Positions 11,313 to 23,360 of a stretch of DNA of 64,000 nt are shown here, one piece after another (the stretch's first letter is position 1; every line of letters begins with the position of its first letter). This stretch comes from Bretschneidera sinensis (taxonomy: Eukaryota > Streptophyta > Magnoliopsida > Brassicales > Akaniaceae), in the NCBI GenBank assembly GCA_023935145.1, contig CM043699.1, positions 69,691,638 to 69,755,637 of the forward strand, in the 5' to 3' direction. A program made the position numbers and the translations under genes. The notes under the pieces are model-generated. The model was not told the origin of the DNA, ran no database searches, and saw only the letters and a program-made list of their open reading frames with translations.

Positions 11313-11809
11313 TTATATCGTGTGTATTACCAACGAGGGGTTGATTCCCTTGACATCCTCAATAGTCCAGCCTATAGCTTCCTTATGCTCTCTTAAGATG
11401 TCCAATAATTTCTCCTCTGGAGCATCACCCAAATCTAAAACTACAATTATAGGCAAAGAATCTGCTGGACCTAGGAACTTATACTTAAGATTGTCCGGTA
11501 AAGGCTTAAATTCCTTCTTGGTGGGTTCAGGTGTTGTGGTTTCCTCCGTCTCACTGATCTTTTGAGGAGCAGACTCCAAAATGGCATTCACTTCCTCGAG
11601 TAACTTATCTAAGCCAAAGTCCTCTCTAAAGTGAGAAAAGCATGCCTCCAGGGGGTCCTCAATGCGGGATTCATCCACAGTCTCCTCTGTCTTACTGCTC
11701 TCTCGAGGAGGAGACTCCAAGATAGTATTTGCTTGCTCAAGTAACTTATCTAAGTCTAAATCCTCTCCAAACTGAGCAAAGCCTGCCTCCATAATGTCCT
11801 CAGACTTCC
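11313..11809 (-). CDS. Acidic linker of A3 Gag-Pol (pre-RT), with an internal duplication
   Basis: An open frame of 159 residues (11792-11313). The C-terminal half holds FKPLPDNLKYKFLGP and LLDILREHKEAIGWTIEDVK, the conserved Athila segment just before RT. The N-terminal half is acidic and has two similar copies of about 40 residues (roughly residues 2-42 and 48-88), each with a LDKLLE..N.ILES.P core. The protease that should precede it is missing; the gag side joins near KAPYSERLQAPKK. The frame is intact but cannot encode an enzyme. It would serve, if at all, as a structural tail. Confidence 0.55.
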
Positions 11810-12041
11810 CTTATTTCTTGGGCGCTTGTAGTCTCTCAGAGTAAGGTGCTTTAGGTAAAAACGACCTAGAGAGATCCTTAATAATAGGTGTGGCTGTAGA
11901 TGGCTCAGGATCTCTTTTTTCCTTGTTGCCACTTTCTTGCCCTTGTTGCATAGCAGGGTTCTCCTCCACTTAATTGTCCACTTGTCTCCCAGACAAGTAT
12001 GGGACAGTTGATTGCACTTGTTCCTACCAATGCATAAGAGT

Positions 12042-12719
12042 TTATGAATTTCCCACCACAAACTGTTCCTTTGGGTTAGGCTCAGGTTGACTGGGGAACT
12101 CTCCTTCCTCTTCTTCACCCACGTAACTTGCGATTTGATCAATTTGACTCTCTAGCTTGGCAATCGCTTGGGTGTTTTCTATTGTTGCACTCATCACTTC
12201 ACTCATGGATTGGCTAGTCATTTTCATGTACTTCTTAAGGGTGTCCTCAAGTGACAGTGAAACTGGCACTGGTGTTTGAATGGGAGCTTGGTAAGCAGGT
12301 AATGGTGCTGGATAGGCTGAGTGACTATAACTTGGAACTGGCGGAGGAAATTCGGGAGGGTATTGATTGTGAGCTTGATAAGGGGCTCCTCCCTGATTCC
12401 TCAGTTGGTTCTGCATCCATGAAAAATTAGAATGGTCCCACCACCCTGGATTGTATGTTTCGGAGTAAGATCCATTTGATTGATACTCGGCACAAGCCGA
12501 CATTGATGGACAATTCTGTGCTAGATGCATAGGACTAGCACAGATGGAACAGCTATCAACATTGAATGTGTTGGCAGCATTGATGGACGGGCCGATCATT
12601 TTTATGTACTCCTTAATGGTGTCCTCAAAAGACTGTGAAACCGGCGCTGGATTCATCCACATATTTTTTTTTTTTTTTGGATAACTAACTAGTAGAAAAA
12701 TAAAATCAATTCGAACCAA
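12042..12719 (-). CDS. Gag C-terminal part of A3
   Basis: A 225-residue open frame starts only 22 bp after the primer site. It has a zinc knuckle CSICASPMHLAQNC (CX2CX4HX4C) near residue 56-70, the YNPGWWDHSNFSW motif of Athila gag, a proline-rich stretch and the C-terminal phrase GEFPSQPEPNPK. The N-terminal capsid-like domain found in A1 and A2 is missing. A short module (S.EDT.K.Y.KM...S) occurs before and after the zinc knuckle, suggesting a local duplication. The first residues, with a lysine run, may come from leader sequence, so the start is uncertain. The frame is intact, unlike gag of A1 and A2. Confidence 0.6.
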   Translation of the reverse strand: MVRIDFIFLLVSYPKKKKNMWMNPAPVSQSFEDTIKEYIKMIGPSINAANTFNVDSCSICASPMHLAQNCPSMSACAEYQSNGSYSETYNPGWWDHSNFSWMQNQLRNQGGAPYQAHNQYPPEFPPPVPSYSHSAYPAPLPAYQAPIQTPVPVSLSLEDTLKKYMKMTSQSMSEVMSATIENTQAIAKLESQIDQIASYVGEEEEGEFPSQPEPNPKEQFVVGNS

Positions 12720-12741
12720 AAATTTTCACAAACCAAACAAT

Positions 12742-12759
12742 TCCCCGGCAACGGTGCCA
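12742..12759 (-). other. Primer binding site of A3 (tRNA-Asp type)
   Basis: On minus it reads TGGCACCGTTGCCGGGGA, one base from the usual Athila primer site, six bases inside the LTR end. Confidence 0.8.
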
Positions 12760-12765
12760 AAAACT

Positions 12766-14053
12766 TGTTGTGAGTTTTAATTTACTCGCAAGCACACGAG
12801 TCATTTGCAATATAGCGTTGTGCAAATGCGAGGTCGAATCCACAGGGAATTGCGTTGTGAAAATATAATTTAATCTAAACTAACTTTATCTTAACCTAGT
12901 TTCGAATTTTGAACGATATTTTGGAAAACAAATTAAAACTAAACTAAATTGATTTAAAACTAATAATAAAAAGGCTAAGGTTTCTGAATCCACCCCGCCA
13001 AAGTTAAACATATATCTCAATGTTCTAAAGATAGCCTATCAAAAAATTCCATGAATCCAACTTAAAACAAAAAACAAAGAATATCCCAATTAAACCAAAA
13101 GCATCCAATGTATCCTCTCTTAACAAATCACAAAGGAAATCCAATTTAATCGAAAACAATTCGATGTATCCATCAGATGAAACACAAGGAATATCCAACA
13201 GAACAACTTAAACTCAATCAATCACAAGATTAACTCAAATAATTGACATAACATTTATACTAAAAAAATATCAGATTTGTACAAGCAAATCTGAATTACT
13301 ATGCCAAACAACGGCGAGGCTTCATCTTCAACCTTAGCTGAAGATTCTAGCCACTCGTAACTATGAAACTACAATTCATAATAAAAGTGCTAAACATTAA
13401 ACTAAAACAACTAAGTAAAAAGAAATAAATAACTTTACATGGGAGAAATTCCACTCGCTGATGGGCGGTGCTTCCCCTCATGGTAGCAAAGCCTTCGGGA
13501 TCCAGCAGAATGCTAGCAGACGTCCACTGGTTAACACCAAAATGGCCCAGGAATTGTACACTGAATGATGAAGTGGAGTGAGTCTTATATAGGCAAATAC
13601 CACGAGTGCAATATGTTTCCAATCCGATATGGGATGTGGGATATAGAAATGTGTTTCCAACCGATGTGGGATGTGGGATTTAAGTCTTCACATGCCCTTC
13701 AAAACTTCTGTTCACGCTGAAATCCCGCATAGCCCGCACAGCCTGACCTTTGTCTACTAAAACGGCCATAACTTTCTATGGAAAAATCATTTTTATAAGC
13801 CGTGAAATTCTCCAGAAAATAGACTTCTGGATCTTTCTAAGCATATATGGCTCATATCCTGGTTCTTCTTGAATCAATACAGTTTAATTTTCAAAGATGA
13901 TTGATCTGTACAGGCAATTCTGGCAATTTTAGTGAAACTCCTTTCTCAGTGCTTGTAAACCTGAAAAACAATGAAAACAACTCAAAGTAACAAAATCCTA
14001 AGCTAACAAATGTAAATTGAGTGGCCAAAATATGCAATATTTTTCTCTCATCA
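12766..14053 (-). repeat. 5' LTR of A3 (1288 bp)
   Basis: Plus-strand limits TGTTGTGAG (12766) and CTCATCA (14053); on the element strand it begins TGATGAGAGAAAAATATTG. A TATA box on minus (CTATATAAG) is at 13584-13592, and a U5 box AGGTCGAATCCACAGGGAA at 12831-12849. Small ORFs at 13347-13660 are inside this LTR and are not genes. Confidence 0.8.
13584..13592 (-). promoter_or_regulatory. TATA box of the A3 LTR
   Basis: CTATATAAG on the minus strand, well inside the LTR. Confidence 0.5.
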
Positions 14054-14250
14054 GTTGGAGATAGAGAACTACCTATTGACACCAATAAATGCAGGTAAGG
14101 AACTCTTCATTGTCAATTTGAACTTTGAAAGGCTTGCAAGGTCTGATAACCCATCCTAATATCTTGGAAACTCTTTGTTGGGTAAAATTGTGAGTGATGC
14201 CACTATCAATTAGCACCTGGATGTTGTGGTTCTTCCAAACCCCAGTAACT
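14054..14250 (-). pseudogene. Chromovirus-type gypsy G4: protease N-terminal half
   Basis: On the minus strand the frame reads IQVLIDSGITHNF, the retropepsin active site (DSG followed by THNF) of plant gypsy elements. QQRVSKILGW and KPFKVQI follow, then the frame is cut by A3 at 14053. The continuation NFDVFLLPIEG is at 10404, left of A3. Confidence 0.75.
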
Positions 14251-15369
14251 TTTATAGTGCTTGGGCTAGATTGTCCAGCAAGAGCATCATACTAATTCCT
14301 GAAACTTTAATGTCATGTGCTGAATTAGAATCTTGCTCTTCCAAGATTTCATCCTCAAGACTTAGTTCTTCTGGCACCATCAACAAAAGAAATTGATGCT
14401 TGCAGTTGTGAGTATGAGTAAACTTGTCATCACAATTGTAGAAAAGGCTCTTATCTCTTCTTATTTTCATTTCTACAAGAGTGAGTTTCTTGATAGGGAA
14501 TGTAGAAGTTATTGTAAGAGTAAGTGCTTGATGGATGTGCCCACTGGAGTTGGTAATAGTCAAAGACTAGTTGTAACTTTAGTCCAATGAGGTTTTCACA
14601 GCTTCTTCATATCCATGTACTTCTCTTCAAATAGTTTTGCCAATGAAATAGCTTTTAATAGGGAAGAAGGTTGAGTAACAAGTAATTCCCTATTTAATTT
14701 AGGTTTAAGTCTTGAGATAAAGAAACTAGTTAGAAAAGGTTCTTACAATCTGGTTACCTTGTTGAAAAGGCTTTCAAACTAAGCTTGGTACTCAGCTACA
14801 GTACTAGTTTGCTGCAGCTTGGCCAGAGCTCCCTTATGGTCTTCATATGATGAGGGGCTAAATCTTTCTTTGATCTTATCTAAGAAGTAACTCCAAGAAT
14901 TAATGAAGTTATTATTATTGGCCCATTGATACTAGGATAAGGCTGCTCCTTCTAGATTAAATGAAGAGATTATCAATCTTTGATCACTTGGAGTATAATA
15001 GTAATTGAAGAACTGCTCAGCTTTGAAAGACCATCCAAATGGATCTATGCCATCAAATTTAGGCATGTCTAATCTCATCAATCTTCCTAGAATTTGGATT
15101 TGACGAGATTTTTCTTTGAATATTTCATAGAAGTCTTTTGTAATTAGAGAGTGTTATTGCGGATCTTAGTTGGATGGGCCAGGATCTTTATGTTGTTAGG
15201 AAGACTCGTGAATCTCAACAAGTTTAGAGAATATTTAAGTTAAAGAACTTCGGATGTTAGCATTGTCATGAACTAATGAAGAACACATATCAGTTAGTCC
15301 TTTGATTTGATTATTCACCTTAGAAATTATTTCTTCTATCCTATTGAATTTAGTTCCTTCAGCCATCAT
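14251..15369 (-). pseudogene. Chromovirus-type gypsy G4: gag
   Basis: Starts at the minus-strand ATG 15369 (MMAEGTKFNRIEEII), shortly inside the 5' LTR. In the middle (about 15070-14930) is PKFDGIDPFGWSFKAEQFF, then LEGAALS and NSWSYFLDKIKERFSP, the retrotransposon gag core. The C-terminal zinc knuckle, in ORF 14563-14252, has lost its first cysteine: it reads FYNCDDKFTHTHNC where CYNCD.K is usual. LPIK-like and EM..RR sequence lies before it. Several stops are present. It would have formed the particle of the parent element. Confidence 0.75.
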
Positions 15370-15471
15370 GGAAACAGATTAGTAGTATTTTTGGAGAGTA
15401 ATTGAGGAAGTAGAGAAGGAAATGGATGTAGGAGTTCTTGGCTCAATGGAAGCACGAGTTGATACAATTTT

Positions 15472-15951
15472 TGTATCTAGGTTTCTGGTCAGAACAGTAT
15501 GAGAAGAGAAAAGCATAAAGGAGAAGATCATAGAGGAAAAAGAAGATAGAATTTAGGAAAGAATGAGAGAAAGTAAGATAGAAAGAAGAAAGAATTCAAT
15601 AAGAATGGAAGTACTTTCATGATTGTTGTTACAGTTTGACATTGAGGAGTATTTATAAAGCAAAAGTTCAAGAAGCCTAGTAACTGTTTGAAATATAATT
15701 GTAAAACTGTTTAGCTAACAACTAACAACTTTGCTAGTTGTCTAACTAGCTGCCTAACTAACTTCCCTATTCGTTTGCTAGCTCCTTAAGTGTATTGTAA
15801 CCTTTAAAGGGCTTGCCTTGTTCTGTGGCTTCTCCTTAGCACTAGTTGTTGCCTTTTCTGTTTTAGCTCAACTTCTATATCTTGCTATTCCAACTCAACT
15901 CCTTTTCATTGTTGTTCTATTTCTCTTGTCTCTTGATTTGTATAGCCATCA
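15472..15951 (-). repeat. 5' LTR of G4 (about 480 bp)
   Basis: Plus-strand limits TGTATCTAG (15472) and AGCCATCA (15951), that is TG...CA on minus. A TATA box on minus (TTTATAAAT) is at 15650-15658. On the minus strand the base run just inside the LTR (TTGTATCA) partly resembles the initiator-Met primer site. The matching 3' LTR is not in the window, so the limits rest on one copy. Confidence 0.55.
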
Positions 15952-17167
15952 AAAAATGACCTATAAGCCTAGAATTTCGTGTAGATTATGAATTTCTAAT
16001 AAGAATCAATTTTTGGAATCATAATGATCGGGTTTTTCCTTTGAGCTTAGAATTGGGCTTGAGTGATTTTGTGCTCATTGGGCTTGGCTCACTAGGAGTT
16101 ATTTTATTCATTGCTTGACATGTGTTAAGCATGATAAGGACTCCTAACTCTTTAGAAAGTTGTTGAAGTTGGCCCCATAGTTAGATTGGCATTGTCTCAT
16201 CAAATAAATTAAGAAATAAACCACAATGAGAAGAAAAAAAAAAGGAAGACAAATGAAAGATAGAGAAAGAACATGGGGAAGTATTAATCTTGAAGATTTT
16301 GAAAGAAAAATTCTGGAAAATTAAGTTTGAAGAAGTTCTTTCACCATTGTTGCTTGGTTCATGGTATTTAACACTTATACCTGTTTAATTTCAAGGAAAT
16401 TTGAGATTTTGTGTTAAGGTTGGGTTTCTACCATACATTATATTTCTTTATGATCTTTATGATTTGTTGAATGATTTATTTGTTTAATTCATGGAAAAAA
16501 TGATTGAAATCATGCCTTGTTGTAGTTTGAAGTCATATATGTCAAATTGGATTTAATATACGTAGTTTTATTAGAGGACCATAAATTATTCTCTTGTTAT
16601 GTAATGAACTTGAATTTTTAATATGCTATAGTTCTACGTGTCTAGAGATTGTATATCAAATTTAACCTCAATTAGATGTCTATAAGTTAGTCTATCACTA
16701 GACTTGTTACTGTTGCTTTCTAGAAACCATAATATGGAAAAATTTCATAGTCAAACTTTAAGTTAATAAAACTCGATAATTTTAAGACCAAATTAGATGA
16801 TTCTTGAGTTTATGTTGAATATCTAGACATCTAATTTCTAAACTCTTTTGAATCTCCCAGAAATATTATGTTATGAGTGAGATAATGGCATTTTAGTGGG
16901 TTATGTTCAAGCATGACATTTATTTAGCTACTATTTTTACCAATGAATATGCATACGTGTGAATGAAGGGTAGTTATCGGCACTGAATAAACAAGTATTT
17001 TTTAAGGGGTTTATGTTAGGACATGTCCTAATAGGTTCACCTCTCTATTGGGAATGCATCACGCATAGCGTTACAATATTGAATGTTAGTGAATGATTAA
17101 ACAGTGTTTGGACATGATACTTGACTTCGTCCTTACAGTGATTGATTAAACACTATTGGAGTGGTCA
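15952..17167 (+). mobile_element. Left piece of older LTR element H
   Basis: No coding is seen. It forms the left flank of the LARD-like element, whose right flank at 43704 continues into an LTR end, a primer-like site and a leader. This piece is therefore probably the early part of that plus-strand LTR. Its own start cannot be fixed. Confidence 0.4.
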
Positions 17168-17989
17168 TGTAATTACCCATCCCAAGTGGGCCCTACTCAG
17201 AACGACTCTATTACCTTTCAATAGTGAGGACCTTGATTCAAGATGCAAACATATAAGTCAAATAACAATCCTTTAAATTATTACAATTCAACGCAAACAT
17301 ATAATTTTGAATACAATAAATCTTTAATACCAAATACTAACTCTTAAGATTTTACAAGAGACACAAAGAAAATGAAAACTTTCTCAAATACTTCAAACTT
17401 ATACACCTTTTAAAATTACTAAATTGAAACGAAACTTAAACTCTCAAAGAGACTCAAACAATAAGGATGTCGTAGACGATGACCTTCTAAAGGTCTTCCA
17501 TCAACTTTGGCCACAAATCATTCGGTGATTTCTTGAAATGTTAGTAAAAAAGATAGGGTGAGCTAAAAAACCTTAGTGAGTAAACATCTTAGTAAAAGTA
17601 ATCGTTTTAAAAGCATTCTTCTTAAATCTCAAACCTTATTATATAATTCATAAAGTAGATATAGGTATAAAACAACTTACATCTTTTAGATTTTCAAAGT
17701 AGAGTCCAATCTTTATTAAAATCAAATTTCTATATATAAGCACAAATATATATATGATTCAGGTACTTCAATTTCTATTGTTCACTGAAGATAACAACTA
17801 TTTCCAGAAGTTTTACATATACTTTAAGTCATTACAATAGAGCATAATTTTACCGTATCATTGGTGCAAACTATTTATTTACAACGGTCATCTCAATATA
17901 TATTTATCATCTCATACGCAATTATCATCCACAAGTCTTACATTTAATATATTCGCGTCGTATGTCTTTCATAGGCCAATAATCAAGTA

Positions 17990-18150
17990 TAAATGGGCCA
18001 AACACAAAATATTGCCTTCATGGTTCAAATACAACTAATGCCACTCGTGGACCAATTACAACTTATACCTCTCATGGGAAAAATCACAATTTATGCCTCT
18101 CATGGGCCAAACACAAATTATACCTCTCATGGGCAAAACCGTAATTTTCA
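17990..18150. repeat. Degenerate tandem repeats of about 30-35 bp in the LARD LTR
   Basis: Five or so diverged units with the core CCTCTCATGGGCCAAA and ACAA(A)TTAT. The same array in the 5' LTR was the target of the Tork-like insertion at 24244/30543. Confidence 0.65.
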
Positions 18151-18299
18151 CCACTCATCAATGGAATGAATGCAATGCAATGTGATACAATCTCACTTCC
18201 TTATTCATTTATTTTCACCTCATTTTCAATTCATTTTCTTTTGCCTCACACTGAGCTAATCATATAATAACCGGGACATCTCCCCACATAAATAATTTG

Positions 18300-18503
18300 G
18301 ATCTCCTTCCTACCTCTCACTAGGTGGGGTTCTTACTTCTCAACAAGTAAGATATCCTCCCCACCCCTTACCGGGCGGAGTCCTATCATTTAAACTACTA
18401 CGATCCCCTCTCTACCCCTTACTGGGTGGAGTCCTATCATTTAAACTACTATGATCCCCTCTCTACCCCTTACTGGGCTGAGTCATAACATTTACATAAT
18501 TAT
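18300..18503. repeat. 51 bp minisatellite in the LARD LTR, about four units
   Basis: Units of about 51 bp with the core CTACCCCTTACTGGG(T)GGAGTC, followed by ATCATTTAAACTACTA. The 5' LTR has about two units at 30782-30885. Confidence 0.75.
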
Positions 18504-18778
18504 GCAATATAAATGTAAATGAAGATCCAAATAACCTTCAATCAAGCATCCATCAACTACTCACATCATTAAATTCAAAACATAAATAATTGTGTACTTA
18601 ATCTCACAAAAATTTACTATACTAGTAAAAGAAGGACTTATCAATTGAATTAAACAATCATTTATTTTACACAAGTCTATACATCAATCATTTCCATTCA
18701 AAGGTGGACATTCACCAATTATTTAAAAACATAAGTATCAACCATTTCTTAGTTTATTTCTTATACAATCATATTTCT

Positions 18779-18780
18779 TC

Positions 18781-18821
<41 letters not shown>

Positions 18822-18830
18822 TATATATTT
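18779..18830. repeat. (AT)n(AC)n(AT)n microsatellite in the LARD 3' LTR
   Basis: Roughly 11 AT, 9 AC and 4 AT units; the other LTR has a longer CA/TA tract at 31171-31252. Confidence 0.95.
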
Positions 18831-19621
18831 CTTATTTCACTATCGTTTATAATTCAACAACTTTTCAATTTAGTAGTCATCAACTCGACTACCATATCAT
18901 TCGTACAAGATAAGTTATATCAAGAAGCTTGCACAAGAAATAACATCTTATGTATACATATCTACGTATGTAAATATATAATCAATACTTATTTTCATAT
19001 AGTCTGAAGTATAGTTCCACTTGTTATTTCCATTATATTCTTATAATTCTTTCGTTATTATTTTCATCATAAATCATCATGTTTATTAGAAATACAGTGG
19101 TACTCATTTCTCATACCATTAAACCTTATATTCTATATACACCTCAATCTCAAAGTACTAGTAATTATAATTTCATAATCAAACCATATTTGCATACCTT
19201 TACATCTTTTACTTCTATTAAACATGTTATAGCGCTTACTAAAAGTAAGATGAACCTCACCTTGCTACACTATCTTACTACTTCCTTTGTCTCCCAAAGA
19301 TTTTTCCATTAGTACTTAAAAATTGATAACACTTAATATTATTACTTTAAATAATTTAAAATAATTACTAGCAACCTCAAGGTGTTTTGCACACTTTAAA
19401 TCTTAAAAGCGCACTTCACACGAAACCAAAAGTTAAAGAAATTAAGGCTTTAAGCTTTTTTTCCAAATCATTTACTTTGGGTTTCAACTTTAATTTTCAC
19501 GAATACTAAAATTTTTAAAGGTTTTTTAATCACACTTTAAGTGTATATAAACATTTTAATCATTTTTGGAAAGTTTCACACTAAAAAACTAAGGAAAAAG
19601 TCAAATTTTCAAAAATCAACA

Positions 19622-19795
19622 TAGTCCAATCGACTGGATGTCTAATTCAGTCAACTGAAAAAGGTCTAGAGAGTTTACCTCCTTCATTCAGTCAACTGAA
19701 CACTTCATTTAATTGACTAAAAGATGGGGTTCAACCATTGTTTGGTTCAAGTGAATCATCCAGTTGATTGGGCACTTGATCCAATCGACTAAATC
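19622..19795. repeat. CAGTCGACTGG-like palindrome cluster in the LARD LTR
   Basis: Diverged copies such as CCAATCGACTGG, CAGTCAACTGA and CCAGTTGATTGG. On the element strand it lies downstream of the TATA box. The 5' LTR copy at 42762-42925 keeps clearer units such as CCAGTCGACTGG. Confidence 0.6.
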
Positions 19796-20558
19796 CCCGT
19801 TTTTCAGCAAAAATCTTTCTAAAAGGTCCTCTTTCTCCCAAATTTCTTCTTGATTTCAAAATATCCTTTCAATTATTCAAAGATACAAGTTTCAAATTGT
19901 TTAAATTAGAAAACTTTACACTACCCAAGAGAAAATGTGAACCCAAAACTCCCAAATCAACCAACTTTGCACAAAAACCCATATTTTGAAACAAACCCAT
20001 TTTCTTCAAACTTTTTCTTGAGAAAAGCCTTTAAATCCAAACCCCAAGTTCATAAATCTTTAGCTTAATAAACATACTTGAGTTAAAAAAAAACAAATAC
20101 AAACTTTTACCTTGATCTATGGAAGAAAACTCCTATCTTTTTCTCCTTTTTTTTGTCTCTTTTTTCCTTTCTTTCCTCTTCTCTCCTTTCTCTCGACCGT
20201 TCTAGAGAGTTCCATCACAAATGTTGGTCTCTCTCTCACCTTTATCCTATTTATAGACAAAACTTATCCCTTTTTACACTTTTACCCTTTAGTTCACACC
20301 TCTTCCTAATTTCCACAACAAAACTCTTTAAATTGCCTTTTTGCTTGGTTCTTCGCATTTTCCTTCAAAATTTTAAAATCCTCAAATGATAAATGTTTTT
20401 ACTACTTGATTCTTATTTTATTTACTTATATCCAAGTTCCACAATTCAAGTACAAAATTTAAAAAAAAAATAGCTCAAAACTAAATAAGCAATATAAAAA
20501 ATGCATCGAAGTAAAACTCTGTGATTTTTTTAATATTTTTAAAGCATCGGGTTCTACA

Positions 20559-23360
20559 ATTCTCTACTACTAATAAAAAAACTTTCCTCGAAATTTCCTT
20601 AACCAGGGTTCACAAAAATTGGTATTATCACTTTCCTAGTTCATTCATATTCTTCATTTAATTCATCTTAAAATTTCCTCAAACCAACACTCTAGTCAAA
20701 AGTATTACTCAAAAATCTTTTCCTTCTTATCTTCCTTTTATCATTTTCTTTCAAGAATCAAGATCTTCTTTATCTTTTATTCTTCTTTGAATTATTTAAC
20801 TTTTATATTTCCTTGACAACTATAGGAATGTCGTAATCCATTTTGTAGCATCATTTGAATATTTCACGAATCAGTCAATTCTATTTATGGTTAGTAGTCT
20901 CATTCTATAAGTCTCCATTCTAACTTCATAACTTAGTTTCCTTCAATAATACCTTACATACTTTATCCTTAAACTTTACTTGCACCTTCCAAAGATTTTT
21001 ATTTACATAAAATTTTCCTTTGGTGTTGATCGTACCTCAAATTTACTATTCTCTCATAATCTTTCAATTCGTTTATATAACTCCCTAGATCAAATCTTCT
21101 ACTCATCCTTTTATACTTTTATTTCTTCTCCTTATAACCGTTCTATCCTCAATACCTTCAATAGCTTCACACTTTTCAAAATTATACTTCAATGAAAGTT
21201 CCAACTTAATCAATGCTTAGATAAAATTCCGTAAATTCTCGAATCTAAACTAACATGTTCTTAACCTCTTGATTTGCTATCATATTAATAAATTTTTACT
21301 GAGTTACTCCATCTCCTTCAAATTTTTGCAACAACTGAGTTATAGCATAAATTTCTTCATTTCTTAATTGATTTTTTATCCTCTAGCTTACCAAAATATA
21401 ATATCTTTGTCCTTTTATTTCACCTCTATTTTTCCAATAATCTTTACACCTTGAGTTCCTTTCCTGACTTAACTATACCTTCAAAATAATGCTCAATATT
21501 TATAACACGAAATCTTAATTAAATCTTGAAAGGGCATCCATTAACTCAATCATAAATGATACCTTCCTTCACATACTGAGTTAAAGTCTACTTTCAATTC
21601 TTTTAAGTTTCCCAATGACTCCTTGATTAGTTTAAGATCTCCCTTTCACTTTTCATTAAGTTTCCTAGTAATTTCACAACATTTAGTAACATCTAATCTT
21701 TCTAACTATCTCATTAATAAAAATTTCTTTTAACACTATCCCTTCCTAGGGTGTCCCGAACTTTAAAGGCTCTTAAGTTATGGTTCTTCTCTCAAAATTC
21801 TTCTTCTTTCTTCATTTTCTTTGTCTAATTATCTCTCTTCTATGATGACTATTCTATTACTCTTATATCTTACGAATCTCTTGATCGTCTACGTCACATT
21901 CCTAGGATACATCTAATTAAGTAACAATTTCTTTCTCTAGGAGTACATAGCATACATTTGCAAATCACAATTCTTTATAACATTAATAACTATCCTTTCT
22001 AATACTCCAACCATATCTATAACGGTCATCCATAAATCTTTCGATTTCTTAGCGTTTCAAAAGTCTGAATTTATCATCACATGTCAATCACCATATCCAA
22101 AACAATATTCCCCAAATTTGCATTTTCGTGTAAAGTAAAACTTTCAAGTTCACTATAACTAGCGTCAACCATTAATTGTTTCTTCCAAAATAAAAAATCA
22201 AGGGTTTCTAGGTTTGAGAATAAATCCATCATCTTCTTATATCAAACTTCATTTAATTTCAAGGTTTTACTACACCTTTTTCCCTTTACAATTTCTTATA
22301 TAATAGTTTCTACTTCTCTAATTGCTTCATTCAAACTGCTTCTCTCGTTTTACTCCAATAGCTTCCTACTATACCTGATTTCTTGTACTAAACACTTATC
22401 CAACTATTTACTCTTACTCTTTCCTATACTCATTGCTTCATTTATGCCCTTACCAATACTTTAATTATCATTTTTAAATCTCACATCCTAACGATATACT
22501 CACAACTTTTGTGAATCGGTACTACTTCCCGACTTTTGAACTTTCCATAATTTTCCAATTGCTAACATAGTTTAGATTTTCAAGGTGCTTCAAACTGACA
22601 TTCAAACAACTACTTTATTCTTATGCTAACATTCAAAAGCATGTGCATGCTAACCCACAAATCAAAACTTTATTTGTTTCAAATTCACAATCTCTACAAT
22701 TTTCATAATAACTATTTATTAAGTCAATGTTACGCAGTATCCATACAATCATCATTTATAAGCACCTTAGCACATTCAACATGAAAAAGAAATCATCAAT
22801 GAAACATGTTTATATAAATCAATTTAGTTTCACTAGCTTAGCTCAACTCATTTCTTTAGGGAATTGTCCTTAACAATATCTTTAATTCTTTAGATAGCAG
22901 TTTATTAATAATCATCAATGATCGCAAAATCAAGCAAAAACTTTCGAGTAAAAAAAATTGCTTCGCTTAAGGGAAAACCTCCCTACTCCCTTCGCCTTAA
23001 TATATCTCTTCCAAGAACCAAACCACATCATAACATCTTTACAAACATATAAATGACATAACATTCAAAGTATTTGTATCAATTCAAAACATTTACAATC
23101 CATGATTTCATCAAGGGCAATCATCCATAAAGTTTCACAAAACACAACAAGTCATTCCAACAATACCAAGTCATTTTACCATCTAAACACAAGTCGACTC
23201 AACTTTGATATCAAGATATTTTACCCCCACTAAACCATTACTGGTTATCTTTCCTAAACGACATTCTCTCTAACTCTACACAACCGACCTTCTATAACTA
23301 TCCCATGCACCATGCAACTAAGTCTACAAAACTTTAAACCTAAAGCTCTGATACCAAAAA
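20559..23360 (-). other. Interior of the LARD-like element, no recognisable coding
   Basis: Only short ORFs occur, none similar to gag or pol. At its left end the minus strand reads AAATTTCGAGGAAAG then TAGAGAAT before the LTR, the same arrangement as the 3' internal end of the Tekay-like element at 53524-53559. The base composition is strongly AT-rich and pyrimidine-biased on plus. It may be noncoding by origin or decayed past recognition. Confidence 0.65.
23345..23356 (-). other. Primer binding site of the LARD-like element (initiator-Met type)
   Basis: TGGTATCAGAGC on the minus strand, four bases inside the 5' LTR. A perfect match to the usual plant initiator-Met primer site. Confidence 0.85.

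Larger units (their letters stand above)
10430..14053 (-). mobile_element. Athila-type Ty3/gypsy deletion derivative A3
   Basis: Read on minus: 5' LTR (12766-14053), tRNA-Asp primer site, gag C-terminal part, acidic linker, RT N-terminal stub, then noncoding 3' sequence with polypurine motifs. The gag N-terminal domain, protease, RT core, RNase H and integrase are absent. No 3' LTR matching 12766-14053 is seen, so the 3' end is truncated; the left limit near 10430 is approximate. It splits the protease of G4, whose halves lie on both sides. Confidence 0.75.
17168..20558 (-). repeat. 3' LTR of the LARD-like element (3391 bp)
   Basis: Begins TGTAATTACCCATCCC on the plus strand and ends CGGGTTCTACA. 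A TATA box on minus (CTATAAATAG) is near 20248-20257, about 300 bp from the LTR start. It contains degenerate repeats, a microsatellite and a palindrome cluster listed separately. ORFs at 18704-20389 lie within it and resemble nothing known. Confidence 0.85.

Noticed and set aside
20559..23360. Hidden gag-pol in the LARD interior
   Set aside because: No zinc knuckle, protease, RT or integrase motif could be found on either strand by eye; a profile search would be needed to exclude deep decay.
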